Positions 12,791-23,898 of a stretch of 64,000 nucleotides of DNA are shown here, piece after piece (within the stretch, counting starts at the first letter, position 1; each line of letters begins with the position of its first letter). Under the pieces are notes generated by a model that did not search any database, was not told where the DNA came from, and saw only the letters and a list, made by a program, of their open reading frames with translations. The position numbers were made by a program, and so were the translations under genes. Source of the DNA: Neckera pumila (lineage: Eukaryota > Streptophyta > Bryopsida > Hypnales > Neckeraceae). Location: contig OZ018411.1 of the NCBI GenBank assembly GCA_963969595.1, positions 22,876,545 through 22,940,544 of the forward strand, in the 5' to 3' direction.

Positions 12791-13685
12791 CCCATTTTGG
12801 CACACTCGTGGAATGAATGAAGTTAATCGAAGACTTATTAACTGGAGTAGAAACACCAAAGCCAAATAAATCGGTTGTGTAAAGGAACAAATTGGTTATA
12901 TAAATGGTGATGATGATGATTTTGTGTCCTTTGTGAGCTCCCAAATTGTCACTTGGGACTCTGGATTTCTTTTTTTTGAAATTTGCAATTTAGAATAGGT
13001 AAAATTATACAAAAAGCCATAAAAAGAGTGTAGAACCAAAATAGGGTTGTACCATATCCATTATAGTATTTGTTCTAGTTTTGATTTTATACCTAGAACG
13101 TTCCTAAACCTTGCCAAGAAACAGAGTCTAAACCACAAGATAGCAAGTTTTAGAGGATTTTAGTCACATAGCCCCAACAGGGCTAAATCCCACTAGAAGG
13201 TGGCAATGCATGTCTAGACTGGTCCTAGGGATTCACAATGATCCATATGTCAAGTCCTAGGTTAGGTTTTGAATTCCCCATTAGATCAACGAATTCTCGG
13301 AAACCCTAGTTGTTAGCATGCAGGAGCCACTAAACTCAAGATTGGGTTGTGGAGGAATCTACAACCCAAGGATGGTGTTCTAGGGTTAATCCTATGCCAG
13401 GAGTCCAGCGGCGAAATCGATTTGCCAAGATTCCTTCATCTGCAAAAGATTCCCGCACCATCAACAATTCGTGGAGACGACCGATTTAAATCTCCACTGA
13501 CCAATTGTGCCAGGTACAAAAACGCACCCCCACATCTTTTGTGAGGCTCCTTGAGAGGTCCCACAAAAAATCCCGGCACCTTCCAACTTGCAAAAGAACC
13601 TTTTCTGGGCGGTCAACCGTTCTAACCTCCAACGGAAATTTCTTGTAAATTACCTAGGTTACGGTAAAATCTCACTAAAAAGTAG
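12791..13685. other. Intergenic DNA left of element A, no gene seen
   Basis: Moderately AT-rich, with one 65-codon ORF (13,347-13,544) that resembles nothing I know. The last five bases (AGTAG, 13,681-13,685) are the left target duplication of element A. Confidence 0.5.
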
Positions 13686-15710
13686 TGTGGGAACACGCAA
13701 TATCAATATTTAGAAATCTGGATTAGTTTAGGATCAATTCCGTAAATATTTTCAAAAATTTGTAGTAGTAAAGCTGGAAGCCGGAACATTTAGAAGAAAC
13801 TAGGTAGTCAGGAAGTTCCAGCTTACAAAAACTTGTAGAATAGGTAAGAAACGGACTTTGGTCGGAATCTGGAAACAGGAATGGGATCCGGATTCAGGCA
13901 ACCTACGAACTAGGGGTCCGGCCTATGAAAACTAGGGATCCGTTTGCAATGGCGGCGCATTAAATGGCCGAACCAACAGGTGTCGGTCACTGGCCGGGTA
14001 CTTAAGCAGATGGGCCTTTCGTTTTTCTCCCTCTGTCTTCCGCTCAAGGAGGTGTGTGGGCTTGCAGGTTTTGGAGCGCGTTTCTTTTAGAAGAGTGAAA
14101 GAGTGGTGAGTTAGGCCGGATAGGGAGAGAAGGAAAGGAGGGTGCCGATTGCACCGGATTGTAGGTCAAGAAGATGGCGGGATCATCGGCGTAGGGGCAG
14201 AAGACTATTCCTTCTGTCAAGCTCCTGTACCCAGTCATTCCGTCGGACTCTGTTGAGCGCTTAGAGTTAGAGGAAGATCTCTTCAAACTAGGGTGTATCG
14301 GGTTCATCCGGCAACCCTGGACAGTTAGGAATGAAGATTTTCTTCGTGAGCTGGTGTGGGAACACGCAATGTCATTATTTAGAAATCTGGATTAGTTTAA
14401 GATCAATTCCGTAAATATTTTCAAAATTTTGTAGTAGTGGAACCGTGAACCGGAACATTTAGTAGAAATTAGGTAGTCAGGAAGTTCCGGCTTACAAAAA
14501 CTTGTAGAAGAAGTAAGAAACGGACCTTTACCAGAATCCGGAAACCGGAATGAGATCTGGATTCCGGCAACCTACGAACTAGGGGTCCGGCCTACAAAAA
14601 CTAGGGATCCGTTTGCAAATGACGGTGCATTAAATGACCGAACCAATGGGTGCCAGTCATTGGCCGGGTACTTAAGCGGACAATCTTCTCATTCTTCTCC
14701 TTCTTTCTTCCGCTCGAGGAGGTGTGTGCTTGCAGATTTTGGAGTGCGTTTTCTCTTAGAAGAGTGAAAGAGTGGTGAGTTAGGCCGGACAGGGAGAGAA
14801 GGAAAGGAGGGTGCCGATTGCACCGGATTGTAGGTCAATGGCGGAAACGTCGGCGCAGGGACAGAAGACGGTTCCTTTTGTCAAACTCTTGTACCCGATC
14901 ATTCCGTCTGATCCCAGTGAACGCTTAGAGTTAGAGGAAGATCTCTCCAAACTAGGGTGTATCGGGTTCATCCGGCAACCCTGGACGGTTAGGAGTGAAG
15001 ATTTTCTTCGTGAGTTAGTTTTGGGGACGCCGAACCAGTTCAAGTCGACGCCAAGGGGTCGGTTGTCATCTTGGACGTAAGGGATGTGGGCGGAAACTTA
15101 CGGGTTGACGCAGTCCGGATCCGGAAACGCGACCCGGACGGATAAGTTTCATGAAGGAAAGTTCAAGAAACCACCGCACCACAAGGAGGGTTTCTCCGTT
15201 AGTGACTGTATCAATGAACGCCATAGGAGGTGTGGGAGCACGCAATGTCATTATTTAGAAATCCGGATTAGTTTAGGATCAATTCTGTAAATATTTTTGA
15301 AATTTTAGAGTAGTGGAACCTTGAACCGGAACTTTTAGTAGAAACTAGGTAGCCAGAAAGTTCCGGCTCACAAAAACTTGTAGGAGTAAGGGACGGACTT
15401 TTACCGGATCCGGAAACCGGAAGGAGATCCGGATTCCGGCAAACCTACGAACTAGGGGTCCGGCCTACGGAAACTAGAGATCCGTTTGAAAAAAAGGCGG
15501 CGCATTAAATGACCGAACCAACGGGTGTCGGTCACTCACCAGGTACTTAAGCGGATTATCTTCTCATTCTTCTCCCTCTTTCTTCCGCTCAAGGAGGTGT
15601 GTGTTTGCAGGTTTGGAGCGCGTTTTCTCGTAGAGAGTGAAAGAGTGGTGAGTTAGGCCGGATAGGGAGAGAAGGAAAGGAGGGTGCTGATTGCATCGGA
15701 TTAGAGTTCA

Positions 15711-17747
15711 ATGGCGGAAACGTCAGGGCAGGGACAGAAGACAGTTCCGTCTGTCAAACTCTTATACCCGATCATTCCATCTGATCCCGGTGAACGTTTA
15801 GAGTTAGAGGAAGATCTGTCCACAATAGGGTATATAGGGTTTATCCGGAAACCTTGGACGGTGAGGAGTGAGGACTTTCTTCGGGAGTTATTTTTTGGGG
15901 CACCGAACCAGTTCGAGCCGACGCCAAGAGGACGGTTATCGTCCTGGACGGAAGGGATGTGGGTGTAAACTTACGGGTTAACGCAGTCCGGATCCGGAAG
16001 CGCAACTCGGACGGATAAGTTTCATGAGGGAAAATTCAAGAAGCCACCGCACCACAAGGAGGGCTTCTCCGTGAGTGACTGTAGCAATGAGCGTCATAGG
16101 AGGTTACTGAATTTCCTGATTCCCATAGTATATCCGGAAAAGCCCACGAGAGTTACGGTCACAGTCGCGAATATGATTTTCGGAGCGCTGGAGGGCCGAG
16201 TCGTGAATTGGGCAGGCCTAATTCACCAGAAGGTCAAGAAGATGGCAATGGCGGTCGAGAAGGCCAAGCAGAGTCCCGTCAGTACGTACTTGTTCCATTT
16301 GTATCATTATTATGATTACATGACCCCGCTGGAACAAGTTGCGTATGAGACCGGAATGCAAATCCTGAAATACGGATTCACAGAGGAGTTGAAGCCGATG
16401 GGAGAAGCGACCGAAGAAGAAGAAGAAGAGGAGGAACATCCGGAACCGAAGCCGCTGGAGAAGAAGAGGCGGCATAAGTTAACCAATCCGGATTCACGAA
16501 GAGCGAGTATGGACGTGCCGGAATCAAATCCGGCCCTGACCCAACCGTCGCCCGAGTATACCGATGTCTCCGACTTCTATGATGTCGGAGCCCGGTGGAT
16601 GGCACAGTGCCGGAAGATGCACGCCAAGATGGCAGGGGTGATCACGGGCGTCGCCACCAAATTGAACGTTGAGACGGATCAGATCTTCAACGAAATCCGG
16701 AAGAGACCTGATCCGGCACTACTCCAAGAGAAGGACAAGGAGATCACACTGCTGAAGGCGGAACGGGATAACTACAAGAACAAGTTTCACTGGACGGAGG
16801 GACAATCGATCTCAGCCCAGAAGAAAGAGACGGATGCCCTGAAGCTCGTCCGAGATTTGAAGGGGTTGGTAGAACAACCGGAACATTTGATCATTCGGTC
16901 CGCGCTCTTCAGGAAGAAATTAGATACCGATGGCATCGTCACTGGATCTCAAGTATTGCAGGTCTTGGTCGATTATGAGGCCAAGATGAAGACCGTTTTG
17001 GACGAGATGAAGCAGCTGCTGAGACCCCTGGATGTGGCCAAGGACGAGTTCGGGCCACTTCCAGATATCTTCATGGAGTCGCCGGTCAAGTACGGAGCCG
17101 GAACTTCCGGAACAAAAGATGACCCGGGCTTGAAGTCTCTCTTCAAGCTGCCCCAGGTACCTTCCTCGGGTCAATTCCAGAAGTGGGGAACAGTGAGTAC
17201 TTTTAGTCCTTCCTCACAGTCTTTGGCGGAATCCGGAAAGACAGGGCAGAGATTGCCAATCCGGAGGGACCTCTTAGAAGGTATGGGAACAATAAATCCG
17301 GCAAGGGAGCATCCAGATAAATTCCCCCACATGGCGGAGCCATCACCAGCACGGGGGACACAGTTGATCGATTTGGGAGATCCGGCTCTCGAGGCGAGAC
17401 TGGAACTCAGGCCGGAAACCCGGAAGAACACAAAGACGGAAATAGTGGAAGTCGAATTCTCGGATCCGGAAGAAGAACTGGAAATGGTAGAACCTGGGAA
17501 GCAACTCAAACTTCGGAAGTCAGAGAAGCGGAAGCCGGAAGGTAAGAAGCCAGCGAAGCAAGAGATCGAGGACTCTGAATCCGGTGAGTTTGAATCCGCT
17601 ACTGATTCTGAGGAGGATACGAATGAAGAGGAGACGTCTCCTGCGACCCGGCAGAATCCGCCTCAAGCTGCCAAGATGACGCCAGCCAAGGGTTCTGGTA
17701 ATCGACAACCAAGCAGGGAGCCGGGAGTTCCAAAAAGTCTCGGATGA
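15711..17747 (+). CDS. Group I element protein (coiled-coil, mobile-element type), one premature stop
   Basis: A 678-codon frame beginning MAETSGQGQK and broken only by TAA at 15,966 (GAA in sisters). Domains in order: an N-terminal conserved core (VKLLYPIIPSD near residue 12, GFIRKPWTVRSEDF near 45, DKFHEGKFKKPPHHKEGF near 102, and the strongest block PEKPTRVTVTVANMIFGA at about 142-160, then YLFHLYHYYDY); a run of glutamates near residue 235; a basic patch (KKRRHKL); a predicted coiled coil around residues 330-400 (KDKEITLLKAERDNYKNKF); and a long P/E/K-rich tail. The pattern resembles the plant 'putative transposon protein' type of domain, but I make that link only by its general look. There is no zinc knuckle, protease or polymerase. 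It could be a Gag-like, packaging or regulatory protein. Codon composition (GC-rich, CCGGA-rich) is unlike the AT-rich flanks. Confidence 0.7.
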
Positions 17748-18853
17748 CCAAGTAGTTCAAAGGGGATTACTTGTGGAGGTGGATTAGAATTTAGTTAGTT
17801 AGATCTGGAACCGGAATCCTAGCGTGGGTCTGGGTTCCGGAAGTTTAGGGATAAGGACTTTCCGGTTAAATCGGGATCTCCTTGGTGTGTGTGTGAGGTT
17901 GCCCTGGTTTTGGGCTGCCCTTTGTTGTTTTTAAGGTGTTGACTTTGGTTTTGATTTGGGTTTTTAAGGGCGGGCAAGTTAGTTGCCCCTCATTCCCTCC
18001 TAGTTGATATTCAATTGTATTTCATTCTCTTTTTGAAATCTAAGCCCTCGGGTATGCAGTTTGGCTTTATCAATGTATCCGGATTGTGTTGCCTTATGGT
18101 CTGGATGTTGGAAGGAAAGGACGGGTGAGGAGGAATCCGGATTTAGGAGAATACGATCTAAGTCGAGAGTGTGCTATTATAATGTTGTTGGATTGTTGAT
18201 TTAGGAGCTGCGCACTGTGTCTTTAAATTACTACTAGAGTAGTCCGGATCTGAGTAGCGGGGAAGCGAGTCCGGTTGTCAAGCTGTGCAGAGGGAAGCGC
18301 CCACCCAAGGAAGTTCCCACTTGTCCGGAAGATCTACCAACCTTAGAATTCATCCAACCTCGAGAAAGATTACACCCCCTTATACTTGATTCTGAGATCT
18401 GTCGTTGTAGTTAGGGAGAGTAAAGTGTTCCTGAGTGACCTGCTTTCCGGATTTACCATCCGGTTTAGCTGTGAGGATCCGGATCTTCTCGTATTGCTAC
18501 AACCCTTTGAGTACTTGGGGTGTTTTTATTTGTGTTTGTTAGAATTGTAGGAAAACAACGAGTGGTGAGTCCCTACCCCTCTACAAGACCAATAGTGGAC
18601 CCTCTGATGGTAAAACAGAGGTATAGAAAACCGGATTAGAAACAGAGACGTAAACCGGATTCCGGATAGTTTATGATCCGGATTGTGAAGGAAGCCGGAA
18701 AGAGAGAAAGTAAGTGAAAAGAAAAGAAAGATAGAAAAGCCGAATAGCTAGAACATACTACATAGAATCCGGAAATTCCCTGGGACGATATTTTGTGTTA
18801 TCTTGGCACATTTTTGTGTTAAGGATACTTACGCCTAGATTGCACGTACGACA
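17748..18853 (+). promoter_or_regulatory. Conserved 3' non-coding tail of group I elements
   Basis: About 1.1 kb after the ORF, aligned almost throughout in A, B, C and D and in blocks in divergent E. It contains a TATA-like TTTTTAAGGG at 17,961, about 890 bp before the 3' end, at the same distance in A, B and D. It also holds a block with GCGAGTCCGGTTGTCAAG and GTAAGCGCCC that stays recognisable in E, CCTGAGTGACCTGC, and a small hairpin CCTCTG-loop-CAGAGG at 18,601-18,620. If the element is a solo LTR, this part would be R-U5, the 5' leader of the genomic RNA. That role is inference. Confidence 0.5.
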
Positions 18854-21800
18854 AGAGGTTACTGAATTTCTTGATTCCCATTGTGTATCCGGAAAAGCCA
18901 ACCAGAGTTACGGTTACAGTGGCGAATACGATTTTCGGAGCACTCAAAGGCCGGGTCGTGAATTGGGCAGCCCTAATCCACCAGAAGGTCAAGAAGATGG
19001 CGATGGCTGTCGAGAAGGCCAAGCAGAGTCCGCTCAGCATGTACTTGTTCCACATGTATCATCATTATGATTACATGACCCCACCAAAACAAGTTGCTTA
19101 TGAGACCGGAATGCAGATCTTGAAGTACGGATTCACGGAGAAGTTGAAGCCGACGGGAGAAGCAACAGAAGAAGAAGAAGAAGAAGAGGAGGATCCGGAA
19201 CCGAAGCCGCTGGAGAAGAAGAAGCGGCATAAGGTAACCAATCCGGACTCACAAAGAGTGAGTGTGGACGTACCGGAATTGAATCCGGCCCTGATCCAGC
19301 CATCGTCGGAACTGTTCGATGTATCCGACTTCTATGATGCCGGAGCTCGATGGATGGTGCAATGCCGGAAGATGCACGCTGAGATGGCAGGGGTGATCAC
19401 GGGCGTCGCTAGCGAATTAAATGTTGAGACGAATCAGATCTTCAACGAACTCCGGAAGAGACTTGATTCGACACTACTTCAAGAGAAGGACAAGGAGATC
19501 GCACTGCTTAAGGCGGAACGGGATCACTACAAGAACAAGTTCTACTGGACGGAGGGACAGTCGATCTCGGCCCGGAAGAAGGAGACGGATGCCCTGAAGC
19601 TCGTCAGGGATTTGAAGGGGTTGGTAGAACAACCGGAACATCTGGTCATCCGGTCCGCTCTTTACACGAAGAAACTCGAAAACGAAGACATTGTTATCGG
19701 ATCTCGAGTGTTGCAAGTCCTGGTCGATTACAAGGCCAAGATGAAGATCATTTTGGACGAGATGCGGTAGTTGCTGAGTCCTCTGGATGTGGCCAAGGAC
19801 GATTTTGGGCTACTTTCGGATATCTTCATGGAGTTGTCGGCCAAATACGGAGCCGGAACTTCTGGAACAAAAGAAGATCCAGGTTTGAAGTCTCTGTTCA
19901 AGCTGCCCCAGGTACCTTCCTCGGGTCATTTCCAGAAGTGGGGGACAGTAAGCACTTTTAGTCCTTCCTCACAGTCTCCGGCGGGATCCGGAAAAACTGG
20001 GCAGAGATTGCCAATCAGGAGAGATCTCTTAGAAGGTATGGGGACGATGAATCCGGCAACGGAGCACCTGGAGAAATTCCCTCATATGTCGGAGCCGTCA
20101 CCAGCACGGGGACACAATTGATCGATTTAGGAGATCCGGCTCCAGAGGCGAGACCGGAACTCAAGCCGGAAACCCGGCGGAACACGAGGTCGGAAATAGT
20201 GGAGGCCGAATTCTCGGATCCAGATGAAGAACTCGAGATGGTGGAACCTAAGAAGCAACTGAAACTTCGGAAGTCGGAGAAGTGGAAGCCGGAAGGTAAG
20301 AAGCCAACGAAGCAGGAGATTGAAGACTCCGAATCTGGTGAGTTTGAATCCGCTACCGAGTCTGAGGAGGATACGGATGAGGAGGAGACGTCTTCTGCGA
20401 GCCGGCAGAATCCGACTCGAGCTGCCAAGATGACGCCAGCAAAGAGTTCCGGTAAACCGACAACCAAACAGGGAGCCGGGAGTTCCAAAAAGTCTTGGAT
20501 GACCAAGTAGTTAAAAGGGGACTACTTGTAGAGGTGGATTAGAATTTAGTTAGTTTTATTCCGGAACCGGATTCCAAGCATGGGCCCGGGTTCCAAAAAT
20601 TTAGGGATAAGGACTTTCCGGTTAAATCGGGATTTCCTTGGTGTTTGTGTGAGGTTGCCCTGGTTTGTGGGCTGCCTTTTGTCGTTTTTAGGGTGTTGAC
20701 TTTGGTTTTGATTTGGATTTTTAAGGGGGGGCAAGTTAGTTGCCCCTCATTCCCTCCTAGTTGATATTCAATTGTATTTCATTCCCTTTTCGAAATCTAA
20801 GCCCTCGGGTATGCATTTTCATTCTATTAGTGTATCCGGATTGTGTTGACTAGGGGTCTGAGTGTTGGAAGGAAAGGATGGGTGAGGAGGAATCCGGATT
20901 TAGGAGAATACGGTCTAAGTCGGGAGTGTGCTATTGTAATGTTGTTGGATTATTGACTTAGAAGCTGAGCATTGTGTCTTTAAATTACTACGAGAGTAGT
21001 CCGGATCTGAGAGTAGCGGGGAAGCGAGTCCGGTTGTCAAGCCGTGCAGAAGTAAGCGCCCGCCTGAGGAAGTCCCCACCTGTCCGGAAGCTCTGCCAAC
21101 CTTAGAATTTCATCTAACCTCTAGAAAGATCACACCTCCATGCTTATTCTTGATTCTGAGATCTGTCGTTGTAGTAAGGAAGAGTGAAGTATTCCTGAGT
21201 GACCTGCTGTCCGGAGTTACCATCCGGAAGCTGTGAGGATCCGGATCTTCTCGTCTTGCTGCAATCTTTTGAGTACTTGGATGTTTTTATTTGTGTTTGT
21301 TAGAATGGTAGGAGAACAAAGGTGGTGAAGTCCCTACCCCCTTCAAAGATCAACTAGTGGACCCTCTGAAGGTAAAATAGAGGTATTGAAAACCGGTTTA
21401 AGATACGTAAACCGGATTCCGGATAGTTGATGATCCGGATTGTGAAAGGATCCGGAAAAAGAGTAAGTAGATGAGAAGAAAGATAGAAAAATCGGATATC
21501 TAGAATATACTACATAAAAATCCGGAAATTCCCTGGGACGATATTTCGTGTTATCTTGGCACATTTTTGTGTTAAGAATACTTACGCCTAGATTGCGCGT
21601 ATGACAGTTGGTTATAAGGACGCCAACCAGTTCGAGCCGACGCCAAGGGGTCGGTGGGCCTCTTGGATGGAAGAGATGTGGGCAGAAACTTACGGGTTGA
21701 AGCAGTCCGGATCCGGAAATACGACCCGGACGGATAAGTTTTATGAAGACAAGTTCAAGAAACCGCCGCATCATAAGGAGGGTTTCACTGTTAGTCACTG

Positions 21801-23165
21801 TATCGATGAGCGCCATAGGCGATTACTAAATTTCCTGATTCCCATCGTGTATCTGGAAAAGCCAACTAGGGTTACAGTTACAGTGGCGAATACAATTTTT
21901 GGAGCACTTGAAGGCCGGGTCGTGAATAGGGCGACCATAATCCACCAGAAGGTCAAGAAGATGGCAGTGGCTATCGACAAGGCCAAACAGAGTCTGCTCA
22001 GCACTTACTTGTTCCACATGTATCATCATTTTGATTTCATAACCCCGCAAGAACAAGTTGCCTATGAGACCGGAATGCAGATCCTGAAGTACAGATTCAC
22101 GGAAGAGTTGAAGCCAATGGGAGAAGCAGCACTAGAAGAAGAAGAGGAAGAGGAGGATCCGGAACCGAAGCCGCTAGAGAAGAAGAAGCGACAGACAACC
22201 ACCAATTCGGACGCACGAAGAACGAGTTTGGACGTGCCGGAACCGAATCCGTCCCTGACCCAGCCATCACCGGAATCTTCCAATGTATCCGACTTCTATG
22301 AGGCCGGAACTTGATGGATGGTGCAGTGCCGGAAGATGTACGCCGAGATGGTAGAGGTCATCACGGGCGTCGCCAGGGAGTTAAATGTTGATACGGATCA
22401 GATCTTCAACAAACTCCGGAAGAGACCCGATCCGGCACTACTCCAAGAGAAGGACAAGCAGATCGAGTTGCTTAAGGCGGAACGAGATCACTACAAGAAC
22501 AAATTCTACTGGACGAAGGGGCAGTCGATCTCAGCCCGGAAGAAGGAGACGGATGCCCTGAAGCTAGTCAGGGATTTGAAGGTGTTGGTAGAAGAACCGG
22601 AACATCAGATCATCCGGTCTACACTTTACACGAAGATACTCGAGAATAACGGCATTGTTACTGGATCCAGAGTGCTGCAAGTCCTGGTTGATTACGAGGC
22701 CAAGATGAAGATCGTTTTGGACGATATGCGGCAGCTGCTGGGTCATCTGGATGTGGCCAAGGATGACTTTGGGCTACTTCTGGATATCTTCATAGAGTCC
22801 CCGGGCAAACACGGAGTCGGAACTTCTGGGACACAAGAGGATCCAGGCTTGAAGTCTCTGTTTAAAATACCTAAGGTGCCTTCCTTGAGTCATTTCCCAA
22901 AATGGGGCACGGTAAATACTTTTGCCCCTTCCTCACAGTCTCCGACGGGATCCGGAAAGGCTGGGCAGAGGTTGCCGATCTGGAGAGATCTGTTAGAAGG
23001 TTTGGGGATGATCAATCCGGCAAGAGAGCACCCGGAGAGATTCCCTCATATGTTGGAACAGTCACCAGCACGGGGTACATAATTGATTGACTTAGGAGAT
23101 CCGGCTCTAGAGGCGAGACCGGAACTCAGGCCGGAAACCCGGCTGAACAAGAGGACGGAAATAGT

Positions 23166-23760
23166 CACTACTAGAAAAGGGGGGTAAATGTGACTGCAGG
23201 CTTTGTCTTGGAAGTGACTCAGTGTCCGGATTGACTGAAAGGTGATTGAATCCTCCGTAATTGCACCGGCGGGCCACCCAGAAGGATGACTGAGTCACTT
23301 TTAAGTCAAAAATTGTGACTTGCGGATGAAGACGGAGTAGAAGGACAGGATGACAGAAGACTTCCTTTTCACTGTGAATGCCGAGTATGGATGGATGTAC
23401 CCAAAGTCATTTTAAAGTCATTGCTGCATTCCGGCTCTCACTTTTTGGTGACTCAGGAATGACTGAGAACGGCTTGGGTGCCCGGCTTGATTTTTTTGGG
23501 CAGGGTAGCATGTTGGCGTGGACACTGGTGTTTAGATTGCGATGCAGAAGTCATTTTATAGTCACCTCTGCCTTTTGTCTCTCACTTTTCGACAACTGAG
23601 GAATGACTGACAATAAATTGGGTGCCCGGCTTAATTTTGTTTTGGCATGGTAGGGTTCTGATGTGGACACTGCTGTTAATATTGCAATCAAGCATGATTG
23701 TTGTAGACTGTGGAATGATTGAAATGCGACTTCAGACCTCAGGCTGGTTGGGCCGATTGA
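23166..23760. repeat. CACTA left terminal and subterminal repeats
   Basis: After the terminal inverted repeat, this end is packed with both orientations of a short word, AGTCATT/AATGACT and GTGACT/AGTCAC, occurring more than ten times to about 23,720. In known CACTA elements such arrays bind the TNPA-type protein; that role here is inferred. The matching array at the right end is listed separately. Confidence 0.75.
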
Positions 23761-23898
23761 TTCCGTGAGGAATTTCAGTGACAAATGTCCAAAACGGATA
23801 TAGACCTTCAAACGAAGTTATGAAAAAATGCACTGCTCATGTCCTCATATAAATGATCTTGCCAATGGGCATATACATAAATTCTTAATGAACACTTA

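Larger units (their letters stand above)
15231..18853 (+). mobile_element. LTR-like element C (group I), inserted in B
   Basis: Uninterrupted copy of 3,623 bp, starting TGTGGGAGCACGCAATG and ending GATTGCACGTACGACA. The flanks are GGAGG (15,226-15,230) and AGAGG (18,854-18,858). The unbroken sister sequence reads CATAGGAGGTTACTG, so GGAGG is the original target and one base changed later. Order: leader with a TACTTAAGC box at about 15,544 and a CT-rich stretch, ORF 15,711-17,747, then about 1.1 kb of conserved non-coding DNA. No repeat of one end is found at the other end, and no pol domain. Confidence 0.9.
14838..20510 (+). pseudogene. Element B protein ORF, split by C
   Basis: ATG at 14,838 after the conserved leader. 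It reads through VKLLYPIIPSD and GFIRQPWTVRSEDFLREL to a TAA at 15,078 (GAA in sisters), continues in frame to the C insertion at 15,230, resumes after 18,853 with IPIVYPEKPTRVTVTVANT, and passes a TAG at 19,768 (CAG in sisters). A one-base deletion near 20,110 puts the C-terminal part into the frame ending at 20,510. The domain layout is as in C: core, acidic E-run (about 19,168-19,190), coiled coil, proline/glutamate-rich tail. Inactive because of the insertion, two stops and a frameshift. Confidence 0.75.
14355..21606 (+). mobile_element. LTR-like element B (group I), inserted in A and interrupted by C
   Basis: Starts TGTGGGAACACGCAATG and ends GATTGCGCGTATGACA. The flanks are GCTGG (14,350-14,354) and GTTGG (21,607-21,611), a 5-bp duplication of the sequence found undisrupted in element D, with one later change. 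Its own DNA is 14,355-15,230 plus 18,854-21,606, about 3,624 bp after removing one copy of the duplication made by C. The insertion is in the same orientation as A and inside its ORF. Confidence 0.88.

Noticed and set aside
12348..12795. Minus-strand ORFs over the GC-rich region (leucine/cysteine/proline-rich)
   Set aside because: They arise from CAG/CTG-type triplets of the decayed Q-rich AP2 tail read in antisense.
16378..17708. Antisense ORFs rich in leucine, phenylalanine and serine opposite the element proteins (also in B, D, F and G)
   Set aside because: They are shadows of the glutamate- and lysine-rich coding strand. They are not conserved beyond what the sense protein forces and have no domain.
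21001..21110. RNase P-like or ribozyme motif (GAGGAAGTCCCC) in the element tail
   Set aside because: Only a short similarity to the RNase P conserved region I. The rest of the core is missing, and no hammerhead core (CTGANGA...GAAA) is found.
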